A DNA stretch of 64,000 bases from Trichopria drosophilae. Taxonomy: Eukaryota > Arthropoda > Insecta > Hymenoptera > Diapriidae. A program made the position numbers and the translations under genes. Below the pieces are notes generated by a model. That model was not told where the DNA came from, ran no database searches, and saw only the letters and a list, made by a program, of their open reading frames with translations. Numbering within the stretch: the stretch's first letter is position 1; every line of letters starts with the position of its first letter. The stretch is taken from the NCBI GenBank assembly GCA_030407085.1, contig CM059582.1:212577501-212641500 (forward strand), read 5' to 3'. Shown here one piece after another: positions 59,801-64,000 of this stretch.

Positions 59801-60706
59801 TGGCATTTTGTTTTTCAAATTTCGGAATGTCTTTTAACGCAACTGGGAATCTTATGCCATCGAATTTTAAGTATTGTTGGTACGGTGGGTAAGATGATGG
59901 TATATTCGAGTTTATTTTTGCGGGGAACAATGCAGATATTATTGCCCAAGCAAAACAGGTATCATCAAAGGTTTGGACGTTGATGACTGCCTTCTTATAC
60001 TTCACCCACTTTGGTAAGTCAATCCAAGACCCGGCACGCATTGGATTATACTTTACTATTTGTATTGCGAGTGAATTAATGACTGATATTGACCAGCCCG
60101 AATCACGTTCTTGGAAATCTTCAAGTTGCGGCAAAATTGACCCCTTCACCTTTTCCTCGAACCACTTGTCTAACTCCGATGTGTCACAAAATTGTTCATA
60201 TTGATTATTAAAGTACTTATTGTCTTCCTGTTCACCGAGTACAAACTGTCCTGAGAATATTGTGCACACCTTCACGCAGTTGTATTCGTTTATTGCTTCA
60301 CGAACATACTTTATAATGCTGAGTTTTCATCATTCATAAACTTAAGGGGATCCAAATATTTTATGTTGACTACGAGTCCGGTGCGAAGACGATTTTTGAA
60401 GGCCGATTGGACGTCGTTTTCAAGAACAAGTTTTCGTTCAGATTCCTTTCCTTCGTTAAGCGTCAGTCTTTCAGTTGCTGCAGTCCTCAGAGCCGTAATA
60501 CGATACATAATTGCCTCAAGTGACAATTTTATCCCAATCGGCATTCGTGCATTTGATTTTAGGTATGCCATAATTTTTGTAATAGTTGTACAAGACTCCT
60601 CGATGAATGCGCCAAACTGGTCCTGAGTAGAGTCATTCTCCAGAGTTTGGTACACTCTCTTCAAAGCTTTCTCCATTGACGAAAAGATTCTCTTGATATC
60701 AACCAT
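56836..60706 (-). pseudogene. Polinton protein-primed family B DNA polymerase, multiply broken, with an intron-like insert
   Basis: Pieces in order on the minus strand: 60706-60311 (N-terminal helical domain, IKLSLEAIMYRITALRTAA), about 60,300-59,598 (includes FQERDSGWSI and DDTCFAWAIISALFPA, OTU-like Cys region), 59664-59176 (zinc-like C-x2-C blocks and exonuclease I FVIYADTEC near 59.37 kb), 59010-58504 (CHICGGPF, RDHDHLTGEFRGAAH, exonuclease II FFHNLSGYD), 58444-57345 (polymerase motif [18 protein letters not shown] and motif [17 protein letters not shown]), then [10 protein letters not shown] (motif C, about 57.32 kb) and the C-terminus to 56836. Frame changes lie near 60.31, 59.62, 58.47, 57.34 and 57.08 kb. 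It would replicate the linear element by protein priming. The total of about 1,240 codons is usual for insect Polinton polymerases. Confidence 0.93.
59011..59175 (-). other. Intron-like insert in polB (GT-AG, 165 bp)
   Basis: Minus-strand donor GAG|GTAAGG and acceptor TTATGATTCCAG|ATC. Reading across the join keeps phase 0 and connects two conserved parts of the polymerase (upstream HGISIEVNE, downstream ILRNVKPMN). The insert has in-frame stops, is AT-rich, and has a TCTAAAT branch-like word about 22 bases before the acceptor. See findings. Confidence 0.75.
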
Positions 60707-62028
60707 TTCGATGAACGTTTCAATTTTACGTCAACGAAAGGATGGTATCTCAAGAGGAACTATTACAATTTTTATGTCCCCATGTGCTTTTATACCTCTA
60801 GTTCGAACTGTTTTCCGTAGGAAAATTTCACACATTATTTTGTATTTATTCTAACCTTCCTTTCTTGCAATATCTGACCTTTAATGAAGGCGACTTTTGA
60901 AATTTGATTTTCGACACATGGCAATACTAATGTGGAAAGGCCAACACTTTTCAATCTCTCTGATTGAATTTTGTAAGATCAAGCATTGGAAAGATGTCAT
61001 TTTCAACGATAATGTATTGATTAACCATGGTGGGAATTGAAGCAAGTTTAAGCCTATGGAAAATGAAGGTTACATAATATAAACAAAACATGAATCATAA
61101 CCTGTTTGCTCGCGCGCACGCTCCCCAATTTTAAGATATGACGAATGTTGTCTATGGGAAATCAATGAACATGAAAATTGTTTACAACAATGTTGTAATA
61201 TTCTAAACGTTTACCGAGAAACGAACCATCAAAACTTCTCTACACACGCACACGTTTAAAAATATAGAGGTCATTAACGAAATACGGGTTCTGTAGTAAA
61301 CAGATGGAAGACGTCCTTACAATTTTACGCTTGATTGCCTTAAATTTCCTAACTTACCGTGTATTTCTAAGACGTGTGGAAACCCTGACAACAAGGCCTC
61401 GAGCCGAAAATTGAGAAATGCTACGGACTGATTAATTAGATGTATTTAGAAAAAATATATGTGGGCCACGTCTGGTGTAGGTCTATTCGTACATTTCAAA
61501 AGTAATTACGTGGAGAATAGTACGTACGACGAAAAGATCCGGGAGACGCGTCATAACTTGTCTACAAGGGCGTACGCATTTGAAAGTTTAGAGGTACAGA
61601 TGACGAACGTGGGGTATCAATGACCGTGAAAACTAAATGTTCTTGTCACGACAAATATGAGCTCGGCAATGAGTGCGAGAGAGAAGGTAGTAGTAAACAG
61701 CATGACGAGGACTTTTACGTATCACTGCGGTTCCTCGCGCATAGAGCGATCTGCGTTGGTATTCTTATAGGCGACGGGCTTCGGCCGCGGATGTTTATTC
61801 ATGATAATAGTAAATTCTTAATAACAATTTGTTGCCTATGGTTGGATTAGGTCATTAATTATATGGAATAATAATATGTAGTACACATGTTTCTCAACCT
61901 TCACAATCTTCGATTATAAAATTGTTTACGAAATTGTTTACAATTTCCCTTTCACTCGCGACTTTGTCCCCCTACTCACCTGTCATGCGTGACATCATCA
62001 AATAAATAATTAATTGTTTAAATAAATC
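60707..62028. other. Right-end non-coding region of the Polinton
   Basis: There is no gene. A segment at about 60,880-61,010 (CTGACCTTTAATGAA, ACAATACTAATGTG-like words) recurs, diverged, in the palindrome arms (about 43,137-43,270 and mirrored at 32,340-32,460, and again at about 30,830-30,890). Another at 61,620-61,730 (GACCGTGAAAAC ... GAGAGAGAAGGTAGTAGTA) also has relatives in the arms. A 76-codon frame at 61,620 is probably chance. Confidence 0.5.
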
Positions 62029-62430
62029 GACTGGGAGGTAGGGTGAGGGTATACGGGACCGGTTTATTTACACTATCGACTGGGAGGTAGGGTGGGGTAT
62101 ACAGGACCGACTGGGAGGTAGGGAGGGGGTATACAGGACCGGATGGGAGGTAGGGTAGGGGTATACAGGACCGGATGGGAAGTAGGGTGGGGGTATACAG
62201 GACCGACTGGGAGGTAGGGTGGGGGTATACAGGACCGACTGGGTGGTAGGGTGGGGGTATACAGGAACGGATGGGAAGGAGGGCGGGGGTAAACAGGACC
62301 GAGTGGGAGTTAGGGTGGGGGTATACAGGACCGACTGGGAGGTAGGGTGGGGGTATACAGGAACGGATGGGAGGTAGGGTGGAGGTATCCAGGAACGGAT
62401 GGGAGGTAGGGTGGGGGTATCCAGGACCGG
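62029..62430. repeat. G-rich minisatellite, unit about 32 bp
   Basis: About 12 tandem units of the form GACTGGGAGGTAGGGTGGGG plus GTATACAGGACC, for example starting near 62,078, 62,109, 62,141 and 62,173. The first unit is separated from the second by AT-rich bases. Units vary between GACTGGG and GGATGGG and between one and two variant ends. Confidence 0.95.
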
Positions 62431-63441
62431 CTTAGCTCCACTACTCTTCGCGCTCGTGTAATCGCAAGATCGCGTCGCGAAGGGTGAAAATTTTTTTTTT
62501 TCCGAATTCTATTTATTAATTCTATTTATTTTGACAACGATCATTTCTTTTATTCGAGACATTTTTTTATGTCAAAATTATGCACACATATACTATATAA
62601 AAAATATTATTCAATAAAAATTTATTACAACACTGCTTGTTACTAATCTACGATGATTTCTCGAGATTAAAAAATAAGTGATATACAGTTTGTAATTGGG
62701 CAGTTTTAAATTTTAACGGGAAGCGTAGAATAATTATTATTCTTTTACTCGAACATTTTTTTATTCCGATATTATGTTACCCGTTTAATATTACCAATAC
62801 CAGTACTAACACACTGGTTTTTAATTATAGCTAATAACATCTTTTATTTACTATGTATTTCAGTGCTTGTTTTTCATTATATTTTAACTAGTGATGTAAT
62901 TAATACAGTACGTCTCATTATGTTAGCCGCATAAATGTATGTAGAATAACTGACAGTTTTGTTACTGATTTCTAGATGTTACTATCTACTTCATATCAAT
63001 ACAGATTTTTCATTACAAAAATTGACGGCTAATAATGTAAAATATTTATTCTCGACTAAAATGGGAATAATGTGGAGCTCAGTAATGCACATTGTTTAAA
63101 AAATGCGTAATAATTTATTCAGAAAATATAATTAACCCAAAAATGGTACTGAATGCTGCTTGAAAATAAATTTTAATTAAGTGTGGTTCTTGGCTTGAAT
63201 TTTCATAGAATTATATATGTATATATAGAATACACACGTCGGCCAGAAATATTGTCACTATTGGTTATTGCTGCCATTAAAAACATGTGAAATTAAAACA
63301 ATAAAAATTTGCTTTATAAAACTGCAATGTAGGCTAGTCCAGCCAGTCAAATGATTTTTATTCGCTTTATGCTGTTTACGTATGAAAAGAAAATCAGTTT
63401 TCATCAAAAAGTAGATTACTAGAGGTAATCGTTACCCGCTG
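62431..63441. other. AT-rich stretch, no gene recognised
   Basis: Homopolymer-rich AT sequence. I see no coding frame or repeat of note. Confidence 0.5.
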
Positions 63442-63903
63442 TTAAAGTACTTTCATTCTATTGTCAGAAATTTGGAATAGACACATTAAAAACTGTTTGC
63501 AAACTGCTTGATTAGAATCAGTTTTGCTTTTTAAGCAATATTTCCAAGAAAACTGTCTATTTTTTGTTGTTGCAGCTGCTTTCAACGTTTTAATGTCCCT
63601 TCGATGAACACAACTCATTAAAAAAGAGTCTTGTTCCTCTTTATTGTTTAATGACCGAAACTTCTTAAACAACTCTTTTTGATATTCGCGATCGAATTCT
63701 GCACAATTTTTATTGCAACACTTCTTTACGTACTTAAATTTCTTTTTTGGCACATTGTTTCCTCTTGTGTTGACATAACCTTTTCCGCCACAACGTTTGC
63801 GTTTTCGCTTATTTTGTTTCCACTTCTTTCTACGCACCTTTCTCTTCAAACCAACAAAACTTTCATTGCAGCTTGTAGTAGTTGTTGATGTTGTAGTATC
63901 CAT
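63442..63903 (-). pseudogene. N-terminal part of a transposon-like Cys/Lys-rich protein
   Basis: 153 codons starting MDTTTSTTTTSC at 63903. A very basic stretch (KRKVRRKKWKQNKRKRKRC) is followed by a Cys/His-containing domain: KKCCNKNCAEFDREYQKELF, SFLMSCVHRRDIKTL, then YCLKSKTDSNQAVCKQFLMC and FQISDNRMKVL. This layout resembles the N-terminal region of a widespread family of long transposon-derived arthropod proteins that precedes a DDE-like domain; I cannot name it. The frame stops at 63442 before any catalytic region, so it is either truncated or followed by an intron. Confidence 0.4.
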
Positions 63904-64000
63904 TGTCAGAATACTTCAATAACACTTTCAAAAGGTACCAAGCAGATAATTGTGTACATACACAAAGCAATGATCAAAGCACCTGTAATAGACTCGCATC

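Larger units (their letters stand above)
46355..60706. mobile_element. Polinton/Maverick, nearly complete gene set, inactivated
   Basis: Genes in order: minus-strand conserved unknown, major capsid, minor capsid, adenain-like protease and PLA2-domain protein; plus-strand packaging ATPase, conserved unknown, coiled-coil protein and integrase; minus-strand DNA polymerase B. This is the standard Polinton set of replication, integration and virion-morphogenesis genes. At least five frameshifts hit polB. Single stops interrupt the integrase, minor capsid and left-end genes, frameshifts hit the PLA2 and coiled-coil genes, and an LTR retrotransposon splits another gene. The major capsid and ATPase frames are uninterrupted. 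The given boundaries are those of the genes. Terminal repeats and target duplication were not identified. Confidence 0.95.

Noticed and set aside
46053..61870. GGTCATTAATT-type match near 46,053 and 61,849 as Polinton terminal repeats
   Set aside because: The match is short and in direct, not inverted, orientation, so it does not define termini.
62029..62430. 32-bp repeats as a CRISPR array
   Set aside because: No spacers and variable unit ends; minisatellite in a eukaryotic context.

Overview
The window is an AT-rich eukaryotic genomic segment made almost entirely of nested, decayed transposable elements. The element mix fits an arthropod, most likely an insect: an R1-clade non-LTR retrotransposon lying in AC microsatellite, piggyBac, an IS630/Tc1/mariner element, a P-element fragment, and a Polinton/Maverick with insect-type gene content. 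Hymenoptera is plausible but not proven. Spliceosomal introns, microsatellites, minisatellites and a roughly 120-bp tandem repeat that ends in the words GGATCCGCCATTTT all fit this. I saw no bacterial operon, CRISPR array, rRNA or tRNA gene.

Layout. 0-8 kb: a P-element (THAP9-like) transposase scrap, an inverted copy of the 5' part of an R1-clade element, a broken DDE-type gene of uncertain family (1.1-2.7 kb), and then the longer R1-clade element (about 3.24-8.0 kb) bounded by (AC)n tracts. 8-12.6 kb: AT-rich sequence with no gene seen. 12.67-15.31 kb: a mariner-type element with about 300-bp inverted repeats, TA flanks and a one-base frameshift. 16.2-16.6 kb: a probable MITE. 18.08-19.51 kb: a foldback element with arms of about 630 bp. 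21.9-23.4 kb: tandem arrays of about 120 bp. 25.8-26.5 kb: three phase-consistent exons of what may be the only host gene. 27.1-28.8 kb: a piggyBac transposase, almost intact.

30.04-44.94 kb is a giant imperfect palindrome (arms about 7.8 and 7.0 kb, 41-bp G-rich centre). Each arm holds fossil fragments of two genes that lie at opposite ends of the neighbouring Polinton, so the palindrome looks like a Polinton derivative with enormous inverted termini.

46.35-60.71 kb is a nearly full-length Polinton. On the minus strand it has a conserved unknown protein, double-jelly-roll major capsid, minor capsid (penton), adenain-like protease and a PLA2-domain protein. On the plus strand it has the packaging ATPase, a conserved unknown protein, a coiled-coil protein and a chromodomain retroviral-type integrase. 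On the minus strand again is protein-primed DNA polymerase B. These families together describe a self-replicating, self-integrating, virion-capable element, but this copy is dead: only the major capsid and ATPase frames look intact. Its polB contains a 165-bp GT-AG intron-like insert whose removal restores phase. A 2.47-kb non-autonomous LTR retrotransposon (two 295-bp LTRs, 5-bp target duplication) has split one Polinton gene.

62.0-62.4 kb is a G-rich 32-bp minisatellite, and 63.4-63.9 kb holds the N-terminal part of another transposon-like protein. I could not define the Polinton terminal inverted repeats by eye.
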